DNA from: Zhengitettix transpicula
Lineage: Eukaryota; Arthropoda; Insecta; Orthoptera; Tetrigidae
Length of the DNA stretch: 64,000 bases
Reading direction: 5' to 3'
Assembly (NCBI GenBank): GCA_037074705.1
Contig: CM073590.1
Span: 181,816,746-181,880,745 of the forward strand
A model generated the notes under the pieces. It did not search any database and was not told the origin of the DNA. It saw only the letters and a program-made list of their open reading frames with translations. The position numbers were made by a program, and so were the translations under genes. Shown in pieces: positions 22,670 to 35,876 of the stretch; position 1 is the stretch's first letter; each line of letters begins with the position of its first letter.

Positions 22670-25263
22670 ATATATATAGAGAGAAGGGGGGGGGGGCTAT
22701 CTGCACATGTCCTCCATATATTTCGATGGTGGTCAGATTTTAATTTCATTTAATTAAGGTATTGGATTTAATGTCAGTACTGTATAATTATTAAAGGTCA
22801 AAATTTATTACAGACAAAAGTTGAAGTTTTGAAAAAAAATTATGTAAAAGACACTACGTTTTGATTAGCTTCTTATTAGTGTTTGTGAAGTTGAAAATTT
22901 CTGTATTTAAATTTTCCATTTAATATAATTTATTTAATTGGTCTTTAATAAGATATATATTTTTAATTGTCCTATTTAATATCCATAATCATGAAGAAAG
23001 ATAATAATTTATCAACGTTTAACTCTTATAAAAATTAAACAAGATAAAAGTAACCATGAAATTCGAATTACACGCAAGTTGACGATCGTTTACATGAAAC
23101 GAAAGAGTTGACAAGGTAAATGTTATTTGACATGCTATTAATTTATTATAATTACTAGGAGGTAACAGAGAAAAACAAGACATCACTTAATTATACCTGT
23201 CCAAGTCCAACATTTTTATAATTACCTTATTTGTGAAAAAACGTATATTAGTGACAATTTCATTATTATTTGAAATGAAAGATTGTAATTGTATTCATTA
23301 TGACGTGGTATTTGACAGATGATGTCTCTTCAACTAATATTATAACACAAAATTTCGAATCGACCTTGTAATTTATGCAAACAACATATAAATATTAATC
23401 AGCTGTTCGAAGAGTAATTTGTTAACTTTTGTTGCAAGCTTAATTAAGTTTTTTGACAGAAGTTAATCATAACTTCACAAGTTTATTAATTTACTATTTT
23501 GATTTATTTAACGTAACTTTCGTAACTTAAATCATGGTACCTTTTACACAGCGGGAGGTGACGTGAAAATTAAAATGTTTTGACATTACGGAAAAATAAA
23601 ACGCGCGTCCGGAGAGCAAGGGAAAATAATTCAGTACAAAATGTGTACTTTGGGTAAGAATTCTAATAAATAGTTTACTGCTTTCGGTTGTTCTTTTTAT
23701 GTAAATATGAGCAATAGCGTGTTTGTTTTCTATTTATTTGATCGGAAATGGATATTGTTTAGTTTATGAAAGATAAACAAGGTAAAATAATACATTATTC
23801 AGTATCAACACTATTAACTGTAGAATATAATTAACTTTTTCAGCATTTATACTGTTGACTAAATATCAGCTTCGTAACGTCTAATAATTTATTTTATGAA
23901 CGTCAATGATTAATAAATAATACCTGTAAGAATATATTCTGATTGATCCTTTCTCATACATACATTTAATGTTAAACGTATCCGCCAATTTTAAAATGAA
24001 GTTAAAAATTAGTTGAACTAAAAGTTATGAATGTGAATAATTACCTCAAGACGCATTCTATTTTTCTGACAGTAATAGATATAGAGTCTAATTATTAATT
24101 TTTTATCTCCATAATAAAGATCAATATGGACACACGAAGTGTAGCCTTCTTGTATGGGAAAAAAACCTGTTGAGTCGTTAAACTAATATTAGCTTAGGTG
24201 TATTGTGAATATATATTTGCGGAAAGTTTGGGAAATGTCGTTAACACGTGTAATGTAGTTTTCTAAAAACAATTTGTGAAGTAGCTATGGCGGAGGAACG
24301 AGGCAACAAATATAATTTTCTATTTACATTAATTAAAAGATTAAAGAAAAACTGTTTTTTACTGAATAGGTCCTATCACTTAATTAATCTTCCCATGAAT
24401 CATTAAATTCGGCGATTTAGATAGTCGTAAAAAATTAACTGGCCGAAAAAATGAGGTCATTTGAGAACATGTAATCTATTTTAGGTAATGAATGTAATGG
24501 AATTTAAAAAATATCTTGTTTTCATCATCCCTAAAAACTTACAATACCTCATTGTCTTGCTGGTTACAAGTGACTAGAAATTATTTTCGTCACAACGTAA
24601 TTTTTAAATATCGATTTATCTCAATTCGCAATCATATAATATGTAAAACCCACATATGCTCAATAATTTAATCTCCTTCGGTAATTTTAAGTTATTGTTC
24701 TTGTCAAACTAGCTTATTTCCCTACTTGGTCTTTTTTATATATGTAGATCATAGAAATATGTGACTGGCTGAGAATAGTACACAAATATTTGTTTTACAT
24801 CTATCATATCATAATTATAATCAATGTAATAAAATACTGGTCGAGCAAAAACTAACCTTTGTGAATACAATCACATATATTTCTCTACGCGACTAACAGG
24901 GAAATAAAGAATTCTGTGTACTTTGGCATTAGGAACTGACGCTCTGTAACTTGAACCAAAGGCTGCAATCTCTCAATCAACACCATGTGCTTTCTTTCAA
25001 ACCAAACGCACTCAAGTAACGACACAACGGCTTAGAAGGAGACCACACGCAAATTTATTTCTACATAACGATACATTTTTCATAATTTCATAAAAATTAC
25101 ACGGGTTACATATGTGAGCTAAATACAATTATTATTATTATTGGAATAATATTGTTTCCGGTTAAGTCTGTTTTCATGGTTAACAATAATTGAAATCGGT
25201 TTATACAGTAACAGTGCTACAGATTCATTATGTTTAATTTACTGCATTAAGACAATTTGTCAT
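22670..25263. other. Unassigned AT-rich sequence
   Basis: Opens with a 12-G run near 22686-22698. Nothing else was recognised; no long open frame on either strand. Confidence 0.35.
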
Positions 25264-25296
25264 CTAGTATGAATCGAGGTATGGTGATGACGGGAC
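25264..25296 (+). repeat. 32-bp dispersed repeat, first copy
   Basis: CTAGTATGAATCGAGGTATG followed by GTGATGACGGGA. The same sequence with two changes recurs at 25908-25939 at the start of the LINE relic, 644 bp downstream. Confidence 0.7.
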
Positions 25297-25907
25297 CTTT
25301 CCGATGTTTCTCGACTTTCAACAAAGCCCTACATCAAACCAAACCTTCCCGCTGAACACTTTACCTACAAACAGTGAAATAAACGTATCGCAAGAAAAGT
25401 AAATAAAGCTGACTCGCGGCTGATTGCGTTTGGGTTTCTGTGGATGACTATATGCGCTTGTGGCCACGTCTGTGGTACTGTTTACTTAGGTAATGTAACT
25501 TTTTATTGAGTTGAAGGATGTGCATCGCGAACGCCGTTTTTCCAGTTATCACCCCGTGATGCCTGATACAGCCGCGGTTACTCGCAACGGTATTGCGTAA
25601 AAATAAACTGTCGTAAAAGATATTACTTAACTAAAGAATGCGAAAAAGTAAAATATTTTGTTCCATGTTTCGTCAGGGGCTGCTAAGTGTTGATAAATTA
25701 TTTTTTCAACTGTTTTGTAAGTTATTCAAAAATGATTTTTTTTTGTGAATAATTCTGTGATGACGAATGGAACTCAAAATTAAATAACTATGGTTTTCTT
25801 TGTCTCAATTCAAATAAAAATTCATTCGAGACTCCGCTGGGATTAATAGTTTTATAAACATTTGTATAGTACATATATTTAATGCAGATTTTTTCCCCCT
25901 AAATATC

Positions 25908-26060
25908 TAGTATGAATCAAGGTATGGAGATGACGGGAGTCAGAAGAACATCACTTAAAAATTTACCTAGCTTTTGTTGATTACAGCAAAGCCTTCGATA
26001 CAATCGAACACCCAAACATACTCCAAGCTCTGACCAACCAAGGAGTAGAAGTAAAATACA
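25908..26060 (+). pseudogene. RTE-type LINE relic: reverse transcriptase core
   Basis: One frame reads YLAFVDYSKAFDTIEHPN and then GVEVKY near 25950-26050. This is the reverse transcriptase block around the first catalytic aspartate (DYSKAFD). A 5' part is missing and the frame stops where truncated LTR copy 6 begins. The same LINE resumes at about 26461 with a later RT portion. Clade is not certain; RTE is the best guess from the C-terminal part. Confidence 0.65.
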
Positions 26061-26459
26061 TCCAGTTACGTACACTTTCTTGTTCTTTAAATTAGACCTT
26101 TTTCATTCTCGCTGCTGACTGACTAAATTGTTTAACTTTTCGTGTATTATAATTTTGTGGTCGTTACACCTCGCCGTTCATTGCCTGACTGTACTACTTT
26201 TGTAAAATAGACTTTGCTGGTCTTTATGCCTCGCCGTTCATTGCCTGACTGTTCGTTCTTTTTGTCTGTTCTATTTGCTGTCTGCTGCCCGACTGTTCGT
26301 TCGTCTCGTAAATTTTGAGCGCGTAAAACCTTCTCGACCGATCAACAATACTTTCTTTGCCTTGCCGGTTTGTTGCGGCGTTCGCTATATCCACCAATAA
26401 TGAGTCCCCTACAATTCAACTTTTCAATTAGAACAATGCCTTAATTACCAATTACTACA
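26061..26459 (-). mobile_element. Truncated solo LTR of the TA-tract family, copy 6
   Basis: A 399-bp fragment matching the U3 part of copy 3 (GAGCGCGTAAA, GTTGCGGCGTTCGCTATAT, ATTACCAATTACTACA). It ends ACTACA at 26459 exactly where LINE sequence resumes with ATATCTAGG. The sense 3' half (R, initiator, AATAAA) is missing. The left edge is estimated. Confidence 0.6.
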
Positions 26460-27010
26460 ATATCTAGGACAAATATTTTCCTTTAACAACAAAATGGAAG
26501 AAGAAATAAAAAGAAGAGTTTCATTAGCTTGGAAAACCTTTTAGTCCTTAAAGTATATTGTTGGACAGAACCCTAAATAGTAGCCTCAAAATGGAGTCAC
26601 TAGAAAAATCCGTTTTTCCAGTATTATTGTATGGGTGTCAAACATGGACCCTCAGAATAAAAGTGAGAAACATTCTACAAGTATACCGGAGGAAAATGCA
26701 GAGGAAGATCCTTGGCATTTCTCTGAAAGAGTATCGAACATCTTGATACATAGGATGTCAGCAACAAAAAACATTTCACAACAGGCTACAAAGACCGAAT
26801 GGAAATGGGGAGGCGCGTTGTAAGGCTACAAGATGAAAGATGGACGTTACAAGCTCCCTCATGGGACCCCCCCTACATAGGCAAAAGATTCTCAGGAAGA
26901 CCAAGACGCAAGTGGACGGACCTATTCAAAAAAAACAAGCAGGAGAACAATGAACCAGAATAGCCAGAGACAGATACAAGTTGAAAGTCCTAGAACTACA
27001 ACTAGGTGAT
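26460..27010 (+). pseudogene. RTE-type LINE relic: C-terminal part
   Basis: Reads LGQIFSFNNKMEEEIKRRV and then SLAWKTF before a stop, SLKYIVG in the next segment, FPVLLYGCQTWTL (about 26615-26655), RRKMQRKILGISLKEYR, and later GKRFSGRPRRKWTDLF (about 26880-26930). The order LGQ, YGCQTWTL, RKI.GIS and GRPR.KW is typical of the C-terminal region of RTE-like endonuclease-type LINEs. At least two stops and frameshifts make it non-functional. About 100 residues around the second catalytic block are absent between the two halves. Confidence 0.65.
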
Positions 27011-30000
27011 AGTGTATAAACCATGTAGTGCATTAATAAGTAAGTCATCTTACGCGGATTAGCTCCCAGCCTCAGCCTCGAAAAGCTACCCCTACATTTC
27101 ATTGTCAGTGTTATATTAAAGAGATCTAAATTAAAGTGAAGTGGGAAGGCATAAAATGTAATGGGCGATCAATAAAGCGGTGGCAGATAAATATTGGCGA
27201 ATTAAGGGAAGGAAATATGATTATAGGTGGAAATCGAAGCTGGTATCAAATTAAGCGCTAGAAGTGGATGATAACAGTTTATGGAAGAGAAAAAAATATC
27301 TGTATCCGTTACTAATACTGCAGTCCATATTTAATTCGAGTTATCATTTTAAATTATAAATCATGATCTTAATTAAAGACATACACACAAGAGTGCTGTG
27401 TAAATATAACTATTATAAAACACAGGCAAAATGGAATCATTTAGGGATGGATTTAGTATTGATAAATCTAGTACTTATGTTTCCGTAGTTATGCTTTTCT
27501 ATTAATTGACATGAATTAAATATGTTGCAGATTCATTTCCGCTCTCTCTTTTCAGTTACTGCTACAAGATTTTCTGTCCAATGCGTGACGCTTAAATGTT
27601 TAAATTTCTCATAATATCAAAATACGAACTTTATTTTTTTTAAATTGCAACAATTTTCCTTCATCCTGTTTTATATTCACCGGTATAACTTTATTTTCAG
27701 TATGGGTCTCGATCTGAAACATTGCATTTTTTCAACTCCATTCTAACTTGATACCTTGTTTTCTAACCTTGATTTTAGATGTCCCTAGATAGGAGTGAAT
27801 GTAATTTCTGTCTCTGGGATCAGTTTCTTGCCGAAGTAAGGATCGAAACCTCACGTCTCACTGCAGATGTGTATGAGGTGGAGTACGACGCTCGTTGAAT
27901 ATAAACGATGCTTGCTAGAAGGTAATGTACACATGGTCCTTCGCTTTAATAGACAATACGTAGTCAAGCACCTGATGTACTCTAATGAACCACTGTTGGA
28001 GCTTGTAAACGGATGTACACACAATTTCTTTGAATACGTCTGTATTCCATAAAAGTTTATGCCAAAATTAATTTATGAAGAAAAATTTCATATCAAGTAC
28101 TCAAGTAATAATTTCAAATTCATATCATGAGGTTTGAGAATAACATTACAAAGATTGTCGAATCAACAGAAAATGAGAACTCAGATTTTTCACATTTCAC
28201 GGAAAAATATTTTTAATATCAGAAAATTTTAACAGATGTGATCATCGCTTTGCGGATAAAATATATGGTGTCAAAATAATGGTAATGTAATTAATTTTTG
28301 ACAATTAAATTTTTTTTAATTTAAAGAAAAATTATAATTTTACTAAGTTTGCAAGAAAAATTATTTTCCTTACCTAGACACAAGTATAATTGCTTATTAA
28401 ACAATGTTCTTCGATAAAATACTATCTAATTCAGAGCGATTATGTCGTAAATACCCGCGTTTTTCACTTTCAATCTTCCGAAATTTCGCTCGTCTGGCAA
28501 CGTTGCATTAACCATGGTGCGATTCTTACGCTTGCTCCGTAGCTAATATCTTTTGATTTTTAGAGTTATTCAGTCTAGTTTTTGCTTGAATCTCGTTTAA
28601 CAGATCGAGTTTGGTTTTTATTTTGCTTTTGTTTGATTTGTTTTTTATCAAGGGTTTTGTGTTTTCTTATGAATGTATTACATTGTCGAATTCAATTAAT
28701 TTTCCTCAATACACGCTTGAATTTAAAGTTTGGAATAAAAATTCAAAAATCTAATCAAGTTTATTGCAGATTTTGGTGGGGATAGTGACTCTGATAATGT
28801 CAGAATTCAGTTCGACTTCACTTTTATTTAAATATATTAGTTTCACAAAAGTAATTAACAAAGTATTTCGTTCGTGTTTAAATTATGGATACAGCATCCT
28901 ATAAGGTGGACTTAAATACATCGTCATGGCATGCGCACATTAAAACCCACTAAATGTTAAATTACTTACTTAAATTGTTAAAGGTTTTGAGTATTTTATG
29001 AATTTGAAATTATAATTAATTCATATCTATACAAATATGTAAATATGAAACTTTGAAACCAGACTATTACATTCAATTTGGATACAGTTTTCAATGAAGC
29101 AAGAAAATATAATACACGATATTTTACCCTTTTTTGGATAATGCAACTCCACAAAAAAACAATACAATCTACGAAAATTGTGACTCCTTGTTTATCTTTT
29201 GTCAAAATGCACGAAATTCGAATACCCTGTTAAAATCATTGCTATTTCGACATTTTTCATCTCTATTATATTTGAGTTACGCCGCTAAATGTTCACAGTT
29301 CAGTTTATCAACATTTAACTTGAATAAAATAGTGACAGTCCACTCAAAATGTTTTTTATCGGAAAATAGTCCGTTGGAAATGTTTCGGGGAATTCCAAAC
29401 ATTGCAAATGGAGAGCGACAAAATACCGCAAGGGGTTTTGATAAATTACTGTCCCTAAAACATAGTTTCGGTTTTATTGAACCGGAACGTCCACTCGTTC
29501 AGAACGGATTCCGAGCGTTCCAAAGTGCAACTGGTAAATACAGGTCCCCACATGTCCGGGCCAGCTAATAGAACAACACTCAATTAAAGCTCCCATTTCA
29601 ATTGATGTTAAACAGCTTTCCGTTCGGTTAACAGTTTTGACACCACCTGCGAAATTTTTAATGAAACGTCAGTTGCAAAATCCGAGAACAATCCGAAAAA
29701 GTAATATGAACGTTGCAACCCTCCCACGTCCGCAAAATTATGTGGCTTTTTTCTCTTTTAATTGGATGTAGATGGTTTAATTTCTAAAGTATATAACTAA
29801 GTCAAACATATTTTTTAAAAATTCTCTATACTCTCTACATAATAAAGGATTTTTTTACATACTTTTCAAAAATTAACATAAGCGCATGCAAAGATATTTT
29901 GTCAGGAATGAATTATCTTTATTAAATACATATAATGTTATATGAATGTATTAATCTGTAAATAATTTTTTAATTGTGCGAAAAATAAATTTGATAGGAC

Positions 30001-30880
30001 ACTTATTAGAAGTTATATTTACTTTTCATATTTTGAAATAACATGTATTATATTTCTCTGTGATTATAGTACTGATAATTTATCGAAAATATTAATAGTT
30101 TCGTTAATTACCTGTTCATTTGGATCTATGTTAATTTTAAAATTAATTTATTGTATAATTTTACCAACGTCGTAAAAATTATTAGGGTAGAGAATTTCTT
30201 TTAATCAGAATCAGCAGTTAATATTTTACAAGATTCCATTGTTTACTTGGCGCTACGACTAAATTCTTACCTTGTTTGAAAAATTTATTTTAATTAAAAT
30301 GATATATTATAAATTATCGCGTTGGCAAATATGGCAGAATCCTCTGGAAGTTGCTGGAGACGAGGACTGCGAGATCACACTGAGATGAACTTTTGAATGA
30401 GCAGGTTCACGGGTAGTGCCACCATGACCAGTAATGATAAATTAATACTGAAGTTCAAATACCAGATTCTAAATTATTTCTCCAAGTCGTAGTTTGTAAA
30501 CTGAATGCGTTACTACACTAAACATGTCGAGTGGTTCTGCCTCTGCCACAAATTCGCACGGGGCGAATTATTCTATCCGAAGTAAGAACAATATAGTGAA
30601 ATACAGTTCAACTTCGCCGTTTTTCAAAACAGCCAAAATCCAGCAATCTATGCTGTATACAGAGGAGCCGTTCTGGATCCACGTGTGCCCCAATCTATAA
30701 AGGTGAATCATCAACATTCATTTTTGAGGAAAATCCAACGAAAAATGTTGCTACAAAATTCATAACCACAAGTTTTTCTGTTAAATACTTTCATAAACTT
30801 CAATTATATGCCGTATTCCTCTCTAAAGGTTTTTATTTAAATTTTAACATATATATATATATATATGTATGTATATATAT
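27011..30880. other. Unassigned; open frame at 29134-29568
   Basis: No recognised feature. The longest plus-strand frame of the window (144 codons from a TTG, stop at 29568) ends in a GC-richer patch (about 29340-29720). Its residues (GERQNTARGFDKLLSLKHSF region) match no family I know and no paralogue was seen. A short ATG frame at about 30525-30704 is also unassigned. A TA tract with GTATG interruptions (30849-30880) precedes LTR copy 7. Confidence 0.3.
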
Positions 30881-31813
30881 TGTAATACCAATTAAACAGA
30901 CTATTAATTGTTTTTAATATAATTTAATTGTTTCCGGTACGGGTGCTTAAAGACGACAATCAAGGCGGGTTTTTCTTTGTTAACAATCGAGACTGGAAAC
31001 CGCGCGCTTACAGAACTCAGTATGCGTCGAGAACTGGAACATAGCAGTTCGGTCCACATAGAGAAATAAAAACAGTAAAAGTCTGCGGGATCCATAATTA
31101 TGAATAGGGCTATCTAGGAAGTCCAACAGCGAGATATAATAGTTTACATAAAACGCAAGTAAACAGTTTTGACGGAGAGAATTATAAAATCGCAGTTGCA
31201 AGCAGAAGTTTTGCTTCACAAACTAAACTAATTTTCGTATAGAGAGACTTTGAGGAGATCTACGTCCGGCAACTGACTGAGGGTGACCTAATCCAGGTTC
31301 CAGAATAGCAGAGATCCAGAGCAAATACCGTGTATTCAAAATCTAATGAGTAGAATCAGTGTATAATGGCCTGTTTAGTGGGTGTTGACTTCAAGATACA
31401 AGAGTACGAACTGGCACCAGTAGCTCTGTCGTGAGTACAAAACAATTATAAATGACTGTAAACGATAAGTAAAGGGTATAGTCAGATTTCGTTCGCGTTT
31501 TTCTTTTACTTTTGTATTTAATATTGTATTCCGTTAACTTCAATGAGTTTGGATTGTTAATATTTTAGTTCATTGTATTGGTTCTTCATACCAAACCCAG
31601 TGGTGACCCTGAGAAGAGAAATTCAACGTAATTGATTGTAAAATTATAAAGCTATATTTTCATAGAACGCCACGAATTAATAATTGAAATAATTATTTGT
31701 TAAATTCGGCGTGCAAAACGGGGCATATAATGTGTAATTATCAACAATAAATTTTAAATACATAATTTTCTTAATTATTACTATTAATTAAGACCACATT
31801 TTTAATCATTATA
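30881..31813 (+). mobile_element. Solo LTR of the TA-tract family, copy 7
   Basis: A 933-bp plus-sense copy starting TGTAATACCAATTAAACAG and ending ATTATA (family ATTACA, C to T), with a TA run at its left and ATATACATTTATA at its right. Initiator GTCAGATTTCGTTC near 31482-31495, R element CAAACCCAGTGGTGACCCTG at 31591-31610, AATAAA near 31746. The U3 half differs from copies 2 and 13, so this is a separate subtype. Confidence 0.75.
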
Positions 31814-34800
31814 ATATATACATTTATACCCCACAATATCCTGATGAGAACGTTGTCTCACAAATTTAATAATAAACTTAATGCCACAGACTTGTGCATA
31901 ATTGTGTGGTGAAAGCCTATATGAAAACTTTGCAAACAAACTACTGATGCCAAACAATGTTATTTAAAATATTATCTTTAATATTCAAAACGCATTAGTG
32001 AAAGCTGTTATTTTTGTTTTTAAAAAATATTTGTGAATTATGTAAAAGTTTGTGTGTTCTTTAAAAACCTCGATTTGAGGTCCCAAGTTCCGAGTTTAAG
32101 TAATCAGCTGACTGTGTTCGGCGCATATGTATCTTTGTGGCGTGACGCCAGAGAAGCGAAGCAGCTAATGTTGAAATTTAACAATGAACGTTCAACTTTC
32201 GTATTTTATCGTTAATTAGCTTTAAGTGTAGCCTTTTATTCAATTGTAATTGTTTCTTCATTATAATATGTAACATTTAGCTGGTCTATGCACTATTTTA
32301 GTTCACGTCAATTTTTATTTCCCCACTAATCCTTCTATTTTTTTCTGGAACTGATACACAGTGAACAAATCAGGGAATGAATGTAAACTGGAGGTATTTG
32401 GTTTGATGCAATAATAATGTTTCGTAGTAATTTCTGGAGTGGTGCGTTGAATGTCACAGTTGTTTGTTTATTTATTTTTGTTTTTGAAAAGAGGCGAATG
32501 CAGTGCTAATGTAACGGACCTTGAAGATGGCAAAGCTCTCAGACCACTTAGAGAAGCATAAAAGTGATTAAGCGGCAAATTCGCTGCTACGTTTATTCTC
32601 TAGTGTCTCTTCATACGTTTATTTACCGCCGAGGCCGTTCTTCAAGCCTCGTTTCAACTACTCCTTCATGGGGAACCAAGACAAACGCATAAAAGAGCGA
32701 TTTTACTTTCACAGAGAAATTCAATGCACGATCTCGTATTTCTAAAAAAAAAAATTGTAACTAAACGTCCCTCTGTTTTTCTCACAACATTTCATAACTT
32801 CGTGCATTCTTTCATATTCGCAAATTTAACTACGGTCCGTTTCATGTAACGTTGTAGCATAAATTGTAATGCGAGCTGCAGCAATGAGAACAAATGAAAC
32901 CGTAAAATATTCAGATCCTTTGAGCAAAGGCCAAAGCTGCCTTTTCAGCTTAAATTCCGGAAATATTCCCACAGTTACCAAAACGAGAGTACTCTGGATT
33001 TCATGTTGATAATAATTTTAATGAAACAATCACAAATATTTTTAAAATCAGTAAAACTCAAATGTATGCAGCCGATGTTAAATCTTTGAGTGAATCAAAT
33101 ACTGAACAGCAGGGAAAGTTTATTTCCCAAATTAATTATATATTAAACAGTTGCACAGCTGAAACTGTTTATTAAACGAGTATTGGGAATGGAGAAAGTT
33201 GAATTGTAATTTAATTCCTATCAATGCATGGTACATATTTGTTCCTACTAAATTGCTGTTTATCATTAAATACGAGAGAATATTAACTACCACTGTTTCG
33301 GGTTACAAATAAATATTTATTTATTCAACATGGAGTATAATAATGCGTTAAAATGTAGACGCGTTGCAATTACAGCGTCAAAAATGTATAAATTGAAAGT
33401 AATAAATCATTAAAAGAATGTTGTGAATCTTTGTATGTTGTTTCATTGTACACGGAGTCATTTACATTCTCAGTTTTAACTCATCAAAAAGGTTGAAGTG
33501 AGAGAAATTGTCTAAAGCAAATTCTCAGAATAATGAGAACATTTGAAAGACTCTATTTATTCTCGTTATAGTTTCTTTGAACGTACAAATATGATATAAT
33601 TAATTATATAATATTAAATACCTTTCCAAACATTTTAGCCGCAGACAGCTGGTTTTCTTGTTTTCTTTTGTTTCTATATTAAAATTCTCCTATGCCATGG
33701 CATCAGTTTTTTTAATCTAAAATTTCACACCTATTATTGCTATATTAGTTTACACTCTGAAAAATAAGTTTAGGATGGCAAGATCAACCATTTTTCTCGG
33801 CTTTATTTCTAGTTCAAGATGGTTTACTATTTACTGATGTTCAGATAAATCAGTGCCCTGGCACCATAAAAATCACTAATAATATTCACTTATCACTCAA
33901 ATATAAAATATTCGCCTTTTTTCTTCATTTCAGATATCGTTAAAGGTTAAATATAAGTAAAATACGCAAGAATTTTGACATATGCTAACTAAATTCCGTG
34001 TTTGACTTAGATTTATGGATGTTTGGTAATGAACTCAATTAATACGATTATCTCTTTTAAAAGAAAATGGTAAATTATAATGTTAAGTAAGTCATTTATA
34101 AACCACAGTCAGTATTTTTATTTGCTTATTAGGGAATTGATAATTTATATGAATGCTCACACATACATAACTACATTCATAATGACGCAATCGATGCGGC
34201 AGGCAAACGAATTACAAATAAGAAACAATTTAGTTTAGAAGAGGGATCGTTCCCATAGACAGATGAGCGAGGGATGTTGATAAATATGGTTAATTACGAT
34301 AAACCAAAACTACGCCAAAATTTATATAAACTCGAAGATTAATTGACTGTAGATATAGTCACAAAGGCTGACCATAAAGGAAAAATATTTTTTGTGCTCC
34401 GAAAAAGCTGAATGTATGGCTGATAGTGAGGCGAGACAGAAAATTTGAAACTTTTCCGCTGGGAAATGCATATTTGCTCTCGAAGCATATTTTAAACTGT
34501 TTGAGAGATGTAACGAATTCGCTGTAGTTGCGAATTCATGGGCTGGGACTGGAAGAAGAAACAAGGTGTGGACTGCAGCCCACGATCTCGCCTCGTCAAT
34601 GCACGTACAATCAAATTGACTACGAGAATCCGAACAAAATGAACTGCATATAATTTTTTCGTATATTTTACCATCAATGAAAATAACTGTTAAAGGTTTT
34701 ACTTAAATGTATGGAAATGATTTTTTGTCTCCGTTGTTGAGAAAATAGAAACATATACATTAAATAAATAAATAATTTATATAAATATCTCAAAAGAAAA

Positions 34801-34859
34801 TAAAAATTTGCAAAAAACTACCTATTGGATTAAAAATTCAATAATATCAAAAATTTTGT
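31814..34859. other. Unassigned AT-rich sequence
   Basis: Nothing recognised. Minus frames at 34322-34564 and 34492-34677 overlap one another and show no known motif. Ends in a TA tract. Confidence 0.35.
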
Positions 34860-34870
34860 ACATATATATA

Positions 34871-34903
<33 letters not shown>
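34860..34903. repeat. (TA)n tract
   Basis: TA run directly before LTR copy 8. Confidence 0.9.
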
Positions 34904-34906
<3 letters not shown>

Positions 34907-35836
34907 CATAAAATTTTAGAAGTCGTTAATTTAACTGAAAGAATTAATTATTTACAAACAATATTTTTATTGTGGCAATAATTTAAAACAATTACAAATT
35001 TAAATATTAGATCTCAGGGTTTTCACTGAGTTTGATAATGGAAACATCAATTAAGTTTGAAAATCTTATTAACAAACAAATCACATTTAAAGAAAAGAAA
35101 TTTACTTGACAATTAAGAACGAAATTTAAAATGAGAACGAAATTAAGAAGTAAAGAGATTAGAACGGAGACTTTAAACGGAGAACGAAATCTGACTTCTA
35201 TCTTTCAATTACGTTTACATAATTAATTATTTTGTATTTTGTTACTCACATTTCTCCAGCATTCCAGCATCCTTTTCGTTTTCGAAATACACTATTGCGG
35301 GATTTTACACTGATTCTAAGACTCGCAGATTTTAGCCAAAATTTATAGAATGTCAGGAACTCGGATGATCCTCCCTTTTGTTATCAGCCATCTGTTGACT
35401 GCTTGCCTTAGGTGAATTCCGTTGTCTGTAGATTTGCCAGTCTTTACTGCTTTGGACTCAAACAGAAATTTTACTATTTCTGGCCGGCTATGGACACAAA
35501 ACTGCTCTTACTTAGCAAGTTTCGACGTTATGCTTTCGTGAATGTTTTACTTTGTCCTCAGAAATGTCCAGGCACCAACCAACTCTGTTAAATTCTGATC
35601 TCCAACTCTGTTGACTTCTTCTCACCAACTAACAGTTATACATCGACGATTTCTTTCCGCGAACTGCACTATCGTCTCGCATTCTGCGCGCATACGCCAT
35701 TTTCGGACCTTCCGACAAAGGAACAGAGCTGGGCTACATTGTCGCTATGCTCTGGAAACTCCGCCGCTACAAAGGATTTCTCAAACAATTTAAATTTTTA
35801 TGTTCAAACAATTAATGTCCTAATTAATTGGCATTG

Positions 35837-35838
<2 letters not shown>
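34904..35838 (-). mobile_element. Solo LTR of the TA-tract family, copy 8
   Basis: A 935-bp copy starting TGTCATAAAA and ending GGCATTGCA. TA tracts on both sides. R element at about 35013-35040, sense AATAAAAATATT near 34968, initiator near 35180-35193, U3 box (GCGCGCATACGCCATTTT in plus) near 35686-35703. Closest to copies 4 and 9. Confidence 0.8.
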
Positions 35839-35873
<35 letters not shown>

Positions 35874-35876
35874 TCA
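35839..35876. repeat. (TA)n tract
   Basis: TA run after LTR copy 8. Confidence 0.9.

Noticed and set aside
22686..22698. G-run as a regulatory G-quadruplex (also 43575 and 44892)
   Set aside because: Single homopolymer runs without four separated G-tracts; more likely simple-sequence drift.
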